From NCBI RefSeq assembly GCF_008764245.1, contig NZ_VTQV01000020.1, positions 1 to 64,000 on the forward strand: a stretch of DNA of 64,000 nt, given 5' to 3'. The stretch comes from Bacillus subtilis. GTDB taxonomy: Bacteria > Bacillota > Bacilli > Bacillales > Bacillaceae_C. Under the pieces are notes generated by a model. The model had not been told where the DNA came from, made no database searches, and was given only the letters and a program-made list of their open reading frames with translations. The translations under genes were made by a program, and so were the position numbers. Each line of letters starts with the position of its first letter. Within the stretch, counting starts at the first letter, position 1. Of this stretch, positions 1 through 8,728 are shown piece by piece.

Positions 1-38
1 AAGGGCTGGCAAAGTTCTAAACTTCTCGCTGCATTCTT

Positions 39-1661
39 CTAAACTTTTTGCTTGCAAAATACATAAGTAGAAAATGTTTTATATTCAACGATTGAATCAA
101 CCGGAAAAGTGTAAATTACATTCGATTTAGTTGATGCTTTCACACGAACATTTGTCGGTGATTTAAGAGCTAGACCATATTTGGTTTCTTGCTTTGAGAC
201 AGAATTTTCGACATGTTTTTTATGAACAAAACCTGTTCTTTTTACTCCTCCAATGACTACATCAACTTCATACCAATGATTATTAAAAGTCTTATAGCTT
301 ATCACGGATCCAATAGGATATGAGGTTAGCACTTTCGATTTTGTTGAGGGTGTAGTTCGAATATTTGTCGGAGATTTAAGCGTAATCCCACGAAAATTGT
401 CTTGAGTGGATACACCATCACCCACATGTTTTTTGTGAATATAGCCAAGCCTATTCCCGTCTAAAGCAATCTCATACCAATGTGTAGAAAAAGTTTTGTA
501 TTGCAGTATGGAACCAATTGGAATACTTTTTATAACTTTTGATTTTGTTGATGCCCTCTCCCTAATATTTGCCGGAGACTTTAGTGCTACCCCACGTATA
601 GTAATTTGATTGTCCACAGTGGTTTCAACATGTTTTTTGTGAATATAACCTACTTTGTTCCCGATCGAGACTTCGTACCAATTTTCATTTTTTGGATATA
701 GTCTAATATCCAGAACGGTTCCAGCTGGTACAACTTTTAACGAATTTGCCTTTGTCGAGGGTTTTGTTCTAATATAAGTCTTCGATTTTTGCGCTACTCC
801 ACGTTGGTTAAAGGAGGAAGTGCTAAATTGTTGAAGTGAGAAAGTTTTGGGCGTATTTATCTCTTTGTTCTTATTATCCTCACTAATTTCCTTCTCAGAG
901 TCAGAATCCAGTTTGTTTTCAGCGCTATCTTCTTCAGACGCCAGCTCTTCATCTAGCTTGTTTTGCTCCTCAGAAACGATGCCATCCTGATTACTCTCAA
1001 CGTCATCTTCCAAATAACTGTCATCCATGGAGTCTAGGTTACTACTATTTTCCTCTTCAGACACCAGCTCTTCATCTAGCTCGTTTTGCTCCTCAGAAAT
1101 AGTATCTTCTTGATTATTCTGAGTATCGTCTTCTAAGTAACGATCATCCTCAGAATCTAGATCATTATTATTTTGTTCATTTTGGTTGCTATCATTGTTG
1201 GTACTATCGTTATCCAGTTCAATCTCCAGATATTTGTTTGCTATGTAACCTTGCCAAACATTTGATTCTTCCAGCCCCGTTTTATTTAAATCAGAGACCA
1301 CTTCAGTATTTTTTGTTTCCTGTACAAATTCGACAAAAGAATATGAATCAAATTCTTCTATTACGGATACAATATCATTATTCTTTAGGTAGAATATGAT
1401 ATTGCTAGATTTGGAATCCTCAGACGAAATATCCTCTTCCTCTGTCGCTTCAGTTTCAATTTGCTCAACTTTCTCGTACAAAGGAACCTCATCGTTAGTA
1501 TTTGCAATAACTTTTCCGACCTTTATAGAACCTACATCAGAATTTAATTGACGGGTCTTATCATTATTTGCAAATGATTGTAATGGGAAAGATAATGTAT
1601 GCCCCATTAAAATAAGTACAACAAACAATATTTTTAACTTACTCTTAAATATTCCAATCAC
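39..1661 (-). CDS. secreted SH3b-repeat protein, disrupted C-terminus
   Basis: A signal peptide of about 32 residues is followed by an acidic Glu/Asp/Asn/Ser-rich stretch (about 60-270). It contains a near-duplicated block of about 40 residues. Four bacterial SH3 (SH3b) repeats follow, each with a pattern like YKTFSTHWYE and ending GYIHKKHV. Such proteins usually bind or tether to the cell wall. The fourth repeat matches the others up to YKTFST, then runs into unrelated residues and stops, so the gene has probably been broken by an indel or recombination. The start is GTG, only about one base after AAGGAGG, which is unusually close; an ATT or ATA a few codons later would be spaced better. The role is inferred from domains only. 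Confidence 0.75.
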   Translation of the reverse strand: MIGIFKSKLKILFVVLILMGHTLSFPLQSFANNDKTRQLNSDVGSIKVGKVIANTNDEVPLYEKVEQIETEATEEEDISSEDSKSSNIIFYLKNNDIVSVIEEFDSYSFVEFVQETKNTEVVSDLNKTGLEESNVWQGYIANKYLEIELDNDSTNNDSNQNEQNNNDLDSEDDRYLEDDTQNNQEDTISEEQNELDEELVSEEENSSNLDSMDDSYLEDDVESNQDGIVSEEQNKLDEELASEEDSAENKLDSDSEKEISEDNKNKEINTPKTFSLQQFSTSSFNQRGVAQKSKTYIRTKPSTKANSLKVVPAGTVLDIRLYPKNENWYEVSIGNKVGYIHKKHVETTVDNQITIRGVALKSPANIRERASTKSKVIKSIPIGSILQYKTFSTHWYEIALDGNRLGYIHKKHVGDGVSTQDNFRGITLKSPTNIRTTPSTKSKVLTSYPIGSVISYKTFNNHWYEVDVVIGGVKRTGFVHKKHVENSVSKQETKYGLALKSPTNVRVKASTKSNVIYTFPVDSIVEYKTFSTYVFCKQKV

Positions 1662-1826
1662 TCCTCCTTAAAACTAGAAAGATACTTTAGTACTACCAAT
1701 TTATAGCAAGTCCACAACTATTGTAACATAAATAGGATGTAAAAAATGGAAGAAATTAAGAAAATGTTGGAAGGTGGATATTTTGACTTATGAAAAAGGA
1801 TTCATGAATAGGAAGGTGTTGGAGGA

Positions 1827-1955
1827 ATGGTATTGAGGACCGAGCAGATACAAATTCGGGATCCGTTTGTTTTTGTAAATCAAACGGAGGGAGGATACTT
1901 TTCTTGGATAGTACGAAGTTATTTAAATAATAATCAGCCCCCATCTAAAAAGTGA
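1827..1955 (+). pseudogene. possible N-terminal fragment of a family 43 glycosidase
   Basis: A 42-codon frame with a GGAGG ribosome binding site reads RTEQIQIRDPFVFV near its start. This resembles the IRDPF motif with which GH43-type glycosidases open their first beta-propeller blade. The frame stops after GYFSWIVRSYLNN, inside a terminator-like hairpin. With no downstream continuation, it is most simply a truncated remnant. The family assignment rests on a short motif and is weak. Confidence 0.3.
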
Positions 1956-1964
1956 GATGGGGGC
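1936..1964. terminator. hairpin, terminator-like
   Basis: A perfect 11-bp inverted repeat (AGCCCCCATCT / AGATGGGGGCT) encloses a 7-base loop. It lies between the SH3b gene and the first TagF-like gene. Flanking T-richness is modest on both strands, so direction is uncertain. Confidence 0.5.
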
Positions 1965-2099
1965 TATTTGATGCTTTCATACTTGATACATATTATTAAT
2001 GTTATAAAGTTTATTTGTGGCCGAGGATGATCAACTTAAGAGAGTACTTGGTGATCTAGATGTTGATGTAGGGATGTTTCCATTATACAATGCAAGTCA

Positions 2100-4832
2100 C
2101 TAATCCAATGTACTTGTCGTCTGAATGCTTTCCTGCAAAGCATTCCAGTAATTAGAATTTGTTTCGTAGTTAACAACCTCATCAAACCGGCTGTCACCAA
2201 ATAATCGTCTAGCTTCACGTTTAAATGACTGTTTATAGGCAAGCTCCATGCTTTTATTAATAAATTTTCCATTGGAATTAAAATATTCAATTGCTGTAGC
2301 TTCCTCCAATGTTGTTGGCATTACACCAGCGTGGGCAATAAGATTGATATTTGTCTTTAAATTCTTCAACATAGATAGCTTGTCTCTATCCTGTTCTAAT
2401 CCTTTTTTCAACATTAAAGACACGGCGCTATCACTTTGCTTGAGTTCATTTAGCTTAGAGACCAGACTTTCGATACCAGATTCATCACTTAACGTCCCAC
2501 CCAAATAGAGCCAAGATTTGGCAGGCTTTTCCTTATCGACAAAATTTATTCCCTGATGATCTCCATGGAAGAACCAGCGTACGGTTCTTTCAGTTGATCT
2601 TCCGTCATCATATGGACAAAATCTTTTTTTGGCGTCTAAGTAACGCAAACTAGGTTTATTATTATTGAGACAGTCAGCGACACTTTCAACCAATTGATTG
2701 CTAGCTTTTACCACAATTCCGGGCAACTCATCTTCTGTTAGGTTTAAGCCTCGCTCCCTAGTATACTTTTCTACATCATAGAGATAGTGAATGATCGGTC
2801 GTTCCGTAACGATGAAATCAAAGAATACACTTGAGTAATCAGTAATAAGTATATCAGCTATGCTTAAAAGTTCGTTTGTTTGAATATCTGGCGGCGGAAC
2901 AACAATGTTGTCCGGAAATTTTACATCCTTTAACAAGCTGTCAGTTTCCGTATGGCTGCGAAATATGAGGTTCACATCAAGTTCTGCTAACATTTTTAAG
3001 TCTTCGATCAGTTTATTTGAATCGAACCAATTGCTTATTTTAGAGCTTCCACGCCAGGTCGGTGCATATAAAACTGTTTTTTTTGACGGGTCAAGCTCTA
3101 GCCTGGATCCTATTTGATCCTTGGTATCATCCGATGCATTAAGGGTAAGGTCTATGCGTGGATAACCAATTTTTGCAATTTGGCCAGAGTTTATACCTTT
3201 TATTGAATAACTTTTTGGTTGTTTTTCAGCCATATATTCATTGGGCACAATAATATGAGTGGCTTGAAGCAAATTACGTGTGCCTCCTGCAACCCCAAGC
3301 GGAGTTCCCGAGCTGTCACGGCCTACTGTTTTATAAAATATGCCATGACTCGTCTGCAGATAAAGCTGATCCGGTTTACGTACAACATAATCTGAAAATG
3401 TGTTGTCACATATCAGATACTTAGCACTAGATATGTACCTAAGGTAAGCATCCGAGCCTTTTTTGACGAAAATGATATTGTCCATAGCTCTAAATTCGTC
3501 AGGTATGACCTGAAAAGATCCTACTACCCAAACATGAGTATAATCTTTAAAATGGATGTGGTTGTAGATATATTTAAAAATAGCATAAGGATTTCCCGTC
3601 ATTCGTGAGCCATCCAAACTTTCATAAAAAACCATCTTATTGTCCAAAGGATAATGCTCGTAACTTATGGCATAACGAACTCGGAGTTTAGTGATATTTT
3701 TTTTATAGAATCCTTGATCAATGATGTTGGGCCTGCTAAAAAGCTCGGCTTCTTTGTATGCTTCTAAGGACTCCTTAGTTCTCCCAAGTTGACTAAGAAC
3801 AAAGCCCAATCGTCTATAGTTTTCGGGGCGATGTTTTTCTTGTCGGGCAATTGCGCTTTCGTACCATTTAGCCGCATTTTCAAAGTCTTTTAGTTGCTCG
3901 TAACAGTTAGCCAGTGCAAAGTTCCATGGTGATCGAACTTTGTCCAATTTTAGGGCTTTTTTGTAATACTTTAAAGCTTGTTCAGGTTGATTTATTCCAT
4001 TCAACATTGAAGCTATCTTAAATTGCAGCTCAGCATCTCTGCCATTTTGTGATAACTGCTCCTCGTACGCTTCTAAGGCGTATTTCCATTGTTTAAAATG
4101 TTCGTGGAAAACACCTATTCCAAAACGCTGGCTTTTTAGTTTTTGATCCTCTTTGATGGCCTTAGTAAATGAGCTGGCAGCTAGTTCGGTCTTATTGTTC
4201 ATAAGCTGCATTAAGCCTAACATGTAATATGCGAAAGCAAGAGATTGACCGACACATTTATGGTCGAGATTCTTGGTTGCCTGTTGAAAATGAGTCTCGG
4301 CATACCTAGGGGAGTTTAGTTTGAAGTAACATTCCCCCAATTGGTAGCTTGCGATTGAATCCTCTGGTTGCAATTTGAGATAGGCCCCAAAACTATTGGC
4401 AGACTCTTGCCAACGGTGGAGTTTATAATACTCTGTAGCTTGCTTAAACCAGGCTTGTGAGTCGGTTGGATTTGCTTGCAAATATGCATCCAAACATGAT
4501 GTGGCTTGGGCTGATTCACCTATTTTGATCAAACAGTCAGCTTTACATTTGTAAAACTCTATAGCAGTGTTTTTATCTGCTAATTTGATAGCGACGTTGA
4601 TATGATCTAGTGCTTGCTTCCACAATTTTTGACGAAAAGCCAGAATAGACAAACGTTTGTGATAAGTAGGAGATCCCTTATAGATTGGTGCCAACCTCTT
4701 AAGGTTACGGTACATGCCCGGTAAATTACTATTATTTGTATACACTTTGAAAGCCACATAATGGCCTGGTAGTTTGAACAAGCTGGTTAATTTGTTTGTT
4801 TTCTTCTTGGATATTTTTTCTGACAAAACCAA
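2100..4832 (-). CDS. TPR / CDP-glycerol glycerophosphotransferase (TagF-like), copy 1
   Basis: The N-terminal half (about 25-385) is a string of tetratricopeptide repeats. Residues about 395-750 form a Glyphos_transf domain, the enzyme that adds glycerol-phosphate or related units from CDP-alcohols to wall teichoic acid or capsule at the cytoplasmic membrane face. The signatures APTWRG (about 590) and LITDYSS (about 664) are present. The normally invariant TWHGT reads TSHGI (about 494). The last 140 residues resemble the first half of a GT-B glycosyltransferase and end in REARRLFGDSRFDEVV. The start is TTG after AGGATGG. It is a tandem paralogue of the next upstream gene and is transcribed the same way. 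The polymer made is not known. Confidence 0.85.
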   Translation of the reverse strand: MVLSEKISKKKTNKLTSLFKLPGHYVAFKVYTNNSNLPGMYRNLKRLAPIYKGSPTYHKRLSILAFRQKLWKQALDHINVAIKLADKNTAIEFYKCKADCLIKIGESAQATSCLDAYLQANPTDSQAWFKQATEYYKLHRWQESANSFGAYLKLQPEDSIASYQLGECYFKLNSPRYAETHFQQATKNLDHKCVGQSLAFAYYMLGLMQLMNNKTELAASSFTKAIKEDQKLKSQRFGIGVFHEHFKQWKYALEAYEEQLSQNGRDAELQFKIASMLNGINQPEQALKYYKKALKLDKVRSPWNFALANCYEQLKDFENAAKWYESAIARQEKHRPENYRRLGFVLSQLGRTKESLEAYKEAELFSRPNIIDQGFYKKNITKLRVRYAISYEHYPLDNKMVFYESLDGSRMTGNPYAIFKYIYNHIHFKDYTHVWVVGSFQVIPDEFRAMDNIIFVKKGSDAYLRYISSAKYLICDNTFSDYVVRKPDQLYLQTSHGIFYKTVGRDSSGTPLGVAGGTRNLLQATHIIVPNEYMAEKQPKSYSIKGINSGQIAKIGYPRIDLTLNASDDTKDQIGSRLELDPSKKTVLYAPTWRGSSKISNWFDSNKLIEDLKMLAELDVNLIFRSHTETDSLLKDVKFPDNIVVPPPDIQTNELLSIADILITDYSSVFFDFIVTERPIIHYLYDVEKYTRERGLNLTEDELPGIVVKASNQLVESVADCLNNNKPSLRYLDAKKRFCPYDDGRSTERTVRWFFHGDHQGINFVDKEKPAKSWLYLGGTLSDESGIESLVSKLNELKQSDSAVSLMLKKGLEQDRDKLSMLKNLKTNINLIAHAGVMPTTLEEATAIEYFNSNGKFINKSMELAYKQSFKREARRLFGDSRFDEVVNYETNSNYWNALQESIQTTSTLD

Positions 4833-5114
4833 TACACTTCCATCCTGTATTAATTATCACAAGTGTCACATCCGTTTCGCCTCATATATTAGAGGTACAA
4901 CCAACTAACAATTGATGTCCATAATGTATAAAACTTATTGACACTGGATATAAATGATCCTTGTGCACTTTATTTATCTTACACTGCCCACTTTCAAGGC
5001 TACTAAAACATCCTAAATTAGGAAGCAAAGTAATCATCCATTAAGGTAAATTATACAATGGTCAGACGATAAATCACTCGGAAATAACGAAATACCTTCA
5101 AAAGTCGGCTTGCT

Positions 5115-7793
5115 TTATTTCTCTATATTGACGTGGCTTAAAAAACTTGCCCAAAACTTCGAGTCACCAGCAAAGTCTATGGTTTTGACGAACTTCGAGT
5201 CCCCTAATGCCCGTCTGACTTCACGAGTAAATGCCCTGTTGTAAGCTTTTTCCATCTCCTTACTAGCGAAATGATCGTGCTGATTATAATACTCTATCGC
5301 CTGTCGCTCTTGGAGCGTCATAATCATTCCTTCCATATAAGGAATGAACATGGTTTGCTCGGGCAGCAATTTAAACTGTTGAGTCTTTTCTGCAGATCCG
5401 GCTACGTTTGTCGGGATGATAATGTCGACGTTATATTTGTTAAGGTCTAACTCCCTAATTTTTTTAAAAAATTCATCGGTTTTGTTGCCTGGCGTGAAGT
5501 CGCCTCCATAAACAAGTATAGAAGGCTTATTGCCGGTATTTACTAGTTTGACATGCTCAGTCCTTCCACGAAAGAACCAATCGATAACTCGCTCTGATAC
5601 GTGACCGTCTTCGTGTGGGCAAAATTGCTGTTTGGCAAGCTTATATTGCTTAGATGGTTTATAGCCGACATTTAGGTCCTTCTCTATGAATTTAACAACA
5701 TCATCAATCGTATAAGCTACGTCGCCTGGTAATTCATCTACACCAAAATACAGACCGCGAGTTTTGGAGTACTCTTCTAGGTCGTATAAGTAATGGATAA
5801 TAGGTTTATCGGTTACTAAATAATCATAAAAAATACTAGAGTAATCAGTAATTAACAGATCAACTATACCCAATAGCTTGTTACTGTCGATGTTTGGAGG
5901 CACTACCTTAATATTGTTGAGTTTGCCTTTTATGTGCTTCTCTGATAAATGATGACCGCGAAAGATTAATTGAATGTCCAGCTTAGCCAGTTTCATAAGA
6001 TCATTTTGTAGTTTAGAAACGTCATAAACATTATTGGAATACGTGCCACGCCACGTTGGAGCATATAGCACAATTGGTTTTTCTAAGTTAACATCCAGAT
6101 CGTCTGCCAATTTGCGTTTTTCCAAGGAATCAATATTTATTGTGGAATCAATTCTTGGGTAACCTGTTTCTGCCATTTGTCCCGAATAAACATGTTTAAA
6201 CTGGTAACAGTCCGGTTGGGTTTTCGACATATGCGGGTTTGGCGTCAGAATATTGGTAGTCGTCAAGAATACCTTGTTAGCATTTTTGAAACCAAGTGGG
6301 GAAGCACTATCATGGCCACCTATAGTTTTATAAGCAGTACCATGCCATGTATCTAGTAGTTTCTGATCTGGTTTACGAGTTATATGTTTGGGTAGTTTCG
6401 AATTAGTAATTATAAATTTGGCACTGGAAGAATACCGCATGTACAGATCAGTGTCACGCTTTACAAATAAAACATTGCTAAGATTTCGGTATTCAGATGG
6501 TATATCATCAAGGTTCTTTATAGACCATACGTGTGTATAGTTTTTAAATTCTTTGTCTTTCATTAACTGCTGAAATAGCGCTAGCGGGTTACACATTAGC
6601 CGTGACCCAGCCATACTTTCATATAAAATCATTTTATCGTCTACTTGATAATATTCATAACTAATCGCATAGCGGGTAGCCAGGTTATTGATATATTTTT
6701 CGTAAAAATTTTTATTAATATTACTAGGACGACGAAACAAGTCGGCTTCTTGGAAAGCCATTAAAGCTTCATGTGATCTTCCTAACTTTTCCAACGAAAA
6801 TCCGAGCCGGCGGTACCATTCAGCATTATGTTTTTGCCGACGAGCAATTGCGCTATTATAGTATTTTGCTGCATTTTGATAATCTTTTAATTTTTCATAG
6901 CAGTTAGCTAAGGAATAATGCCATTCCGCTCGAACCTTGTCTAATTCCAGAGCTTTTTCATAATACTTTAGAGCATCTTCGGGCGCATATAATTTTTTAT
7001 CTAATAATGAAGCTAATTTAAACTGCAGTTCCGCATCCTTTTCGTTTTGCTGCAATTGACTTTTGTATGCTTCTATCGCATATTCCCATTGCTTAAAATG
7101 TTCATGAAAAACACCTATACCAAAACGCTGACTTTTTAATTTCTGATCCAGTTCAATGGCCTTATTAAATGAACGAAAAGCTTGATCAGGATTATGATTC
7201 CTAAGTTGCATTAAACCCAGCCAGTAATGGGAGTCAGCAAGTGATTGTCCAACATGTTTATGATCGAGATTACTTACAGCTTGTCGATAATTTGCCTCGG
7301 CATGCTGATAATCTTCCAGCTTACGATAACATTCTGCCAATTGAAAGCTAGCTTTTGAATCTTCTGGATGTAGCTTAAGATAGGATTCAAAGCTACTAGC
7401 TGCATCTTTCCATTGGCGGAGTTTGTTATGTTCATTTGCCAGTTTATGCCAAGCTTGAGCATCTGCTGGTTTAGTCGATAAATATTCAGTAAGGTATGAT
7501 ACTGCTTCAGCTGATTCACCTAATTGAATATAACAATCGGCCTTAAACAGGTGATACTTGTCGGGAGAATGGTTGCCCGCTAGTTGCATGGCGCTATTAA
7601 TATGGTCTAATGCTTGCCTCCACTTCTTTTGACGATAGGCTAGCCTCGACAAACGATAATAATAGTCAGTTTTATTCTTATAAATAGGCTTCAACTTTAG
7701 AAGATTCCGATACATCCCTTGTACATTATTACGTTTTGTATAGATCTTTAGTGCTACATAGCGGGTCAACAAATTATCCAGTTTATTTTTCAT
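5115..7793 (-). CDS. TPR / CDP-glycerol glycerophosphotransferase (TagF-like), copy 2
   Basis: It has the same architecture as the neighbouring downstream paralogue: TPR repeats (about 20-375), a Glyphos_transf domain with TWHGT (about 482), APTWRG (about 579) and LITDYSS (about 650), and a C-terminal 130-residue half GT-B segment ending REVRRALGDSKFVKTIDFAG. The canonical TWHGT is intact here, unlike in the other copy. I prefer the ATG at 7793, about ten bases after AGGGG, to the one at 7802, which follows it almost directly. The likely role is transfer of polyol-phosphate to a wall or capsular polymer, with TPRs providing protein contacts. The 320-bp gap to copy 1 has no clear terminator. 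Confidence 0.85.
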   Translation of the reverse strand: MKNKLDNLLTRYVALKIYTKRNNVQGMYRNLLKLKPIYKNKTDYYYRLSRLAYRQKKWRQALDHINSAMQLAGNHSPDKYHLFKADCYIQLGESAEAVSYLTEYLSTKPADAQAWHKLANEHNKLRQWKDAASSFESYLKLHPEDSKASFQLAECYRKLEDYQHAEANYRQAVSNLDHKHVGQSLADSHYWLGLMQLRNHNPDQAFRSFNKAIELDQKLKSQRFGIGVFHEHFKQWEYAIEAYKSQLQQNEKDAELQFKLASLLDKKLYAPEDALKYYEKALELDKVRAEWHYSLANCYEKLKDYQNAAKYYNSAIARRQKHNAEWYRRLGFSLEKLGRSHEALMAFQEADLFRRPSNINKNFYEKYINNLATRYAISYEYYQVDDKMILYESMAGSRLMCNPLALFQQLMKDKEFKNYTHVWSIKNLDDIPSEYRNLSNVLFVKRDTDLYMRYSSSAKFIITNSKLPKHITRKPDQKLLDTWHGTAYKTIGGHDSASPLGFKNANKVFLTTTNILTPNPHMSKTQPDCYQFKHVYSGQMAETGYPRIDSTINIDSLEKRKLADDLDVNLEKPIVLYAPTWRGTYSNNVYDVSKLQNDLMKLAKLDIQLIFRGHHLSEKHIKGKLNNIKVVPPNIDSNKLLGIVDLLITDYSSIFYDYLVTDKPIIHYLYDLEEYSKTRGLYFGVDELPGDVAYTIDDVVKFIEKDLNVGYKPSKQYKLAKQQFCPHEDGHVSERVIDWFFRGRTEHVKLVNTGNKPSILVYGGDFTPGNKTDEFFKKIRELDLNKYNVDIIIPTNVAGSAEKTQQFKLLPEQTMFIPYMEGMIMTLQERQAIEYYNQHDHFASKEMEKAYNRAFTREVRRALGDSKFVKTIDFAGDSKFWASFLSHVNIEK

Positions 7794-7802
7794 AAGAAAC
7801 AT

Positions 7803-8231
7803 ACCCCTTACAATTTTTGGCTTTAAACGAGCTTTCTAGTTTAATAATTTTATTTGTCAAATTAGGCAATACAACATACTTTCATCAAAATTCTTACCTA
7901 CCAATATGTCCGCATATTGTTCTGAACCATGCCTAATTCCAGAAATATCGATGAAATGGGTGTCGTTTTGACGTTCCAGCACATCTCTTTCCTAAATTTG
8001 CTGAAATTTCGGGTCAAGTTCGTTTCTACCTTTTACATATCGATCACAAGGTCTTTGATAGTATGATTTTTTACACAACCGCTGATCACATCGGTACCAT
8101 GTATGCCAACGGAAAAAGAATGTCTAATCTATATGGATATTATAACCACATCCCTATCAAAAGAAAAGCCTTCATTCATTTAACTTGTGCTCAAACGGGG
8201 GCGCGCTTCGGCGAAGCTCATAACATCTGTA
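7803..8231. other. intergenic region without a supported gene
   Basis: This lies between divergent envelope genes. A short plus-strand open frame from 8063 has no convincing ribosome binding site or recognisable domain. A small hairpin GCTTC-GGC-GAAGC lies at about 8205-8217. The repeat array begins immediately after. Confidence 0.5.
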
Positions 8232-8612
8232 GGGAACCCATTTCTCGAGCAAGGAAACCCATAATTCGTGCGGGAAACCCATTTAGTGTATAGAGAACCC
8301 CATAAGTTTGTAAAAAACCCCATTCAGTGCTCAAATAAGCCCATAAATCCATGAGGAGACCCACTCTGTGCGAAGAAACCCATAAGTTCGTTAAGAAACC
8401 CATTTAATGAGCGAGGAAACCCGTTCAGAGAATAAGAAACCCATATTTCTTCCAAGAACCCCATTCTAAGCATGAAGAACCCCATAAGTTTGTAAAGAAC
8501 CCCATTCCGTACGCAAATTTCCCCATACTTTGTCTAGGAACGCCCCATTCAAAACATGAGGAACCCCATAAGTCGATTAGGAACCTCATTCAGAACTTGA
8601 AGCCCCCATAGA
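8232..8612 (-). repeat. 20-bp periodic repeat array A
   Basis: About 18-19 units of a 20-bp repeat have a core GAAACCCATA or GAAACCCATT (reverse complement AATGGGTTTC), each followed by about ten poorly conserved bases. Units ending CATA and CATT tend to alternate. The core lies on the minus strand here. The array ends about 115 bp before the GW-containing fusion gene. No palindrome of the GCAACCGG type borders it. Confidence 0.9.
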
Positions 8613-8728
8613 CGCGTTAGATGATACGACGTGTTCGACAAAATCCCAAGCACACCAGGCATCATTATATTTTCTGTTGAATTTGGGAATAATGAGGTCG
8701 GGAATATTTTGCAAATATTGCCCGGGAA

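Noticed and set aside
1756-1944. A 62-residue minus-strand open frame
   Set aside because: No ribosome binding site or domain; the plus strand of the same stretch holds the glycosidase-like remnant.
2030-2102. Plus-strand stretch reading AEDDQLKRVLGDLDVDVGMF
   Set aside because: It looks protein-like but has no start and no family I can name; kept out as too weak.
8063-8293. A 76-residue plus-strand frame before array A
   Set aside because: No ribosome binding site, no recognisable domain, and its end runs into the repeat array.
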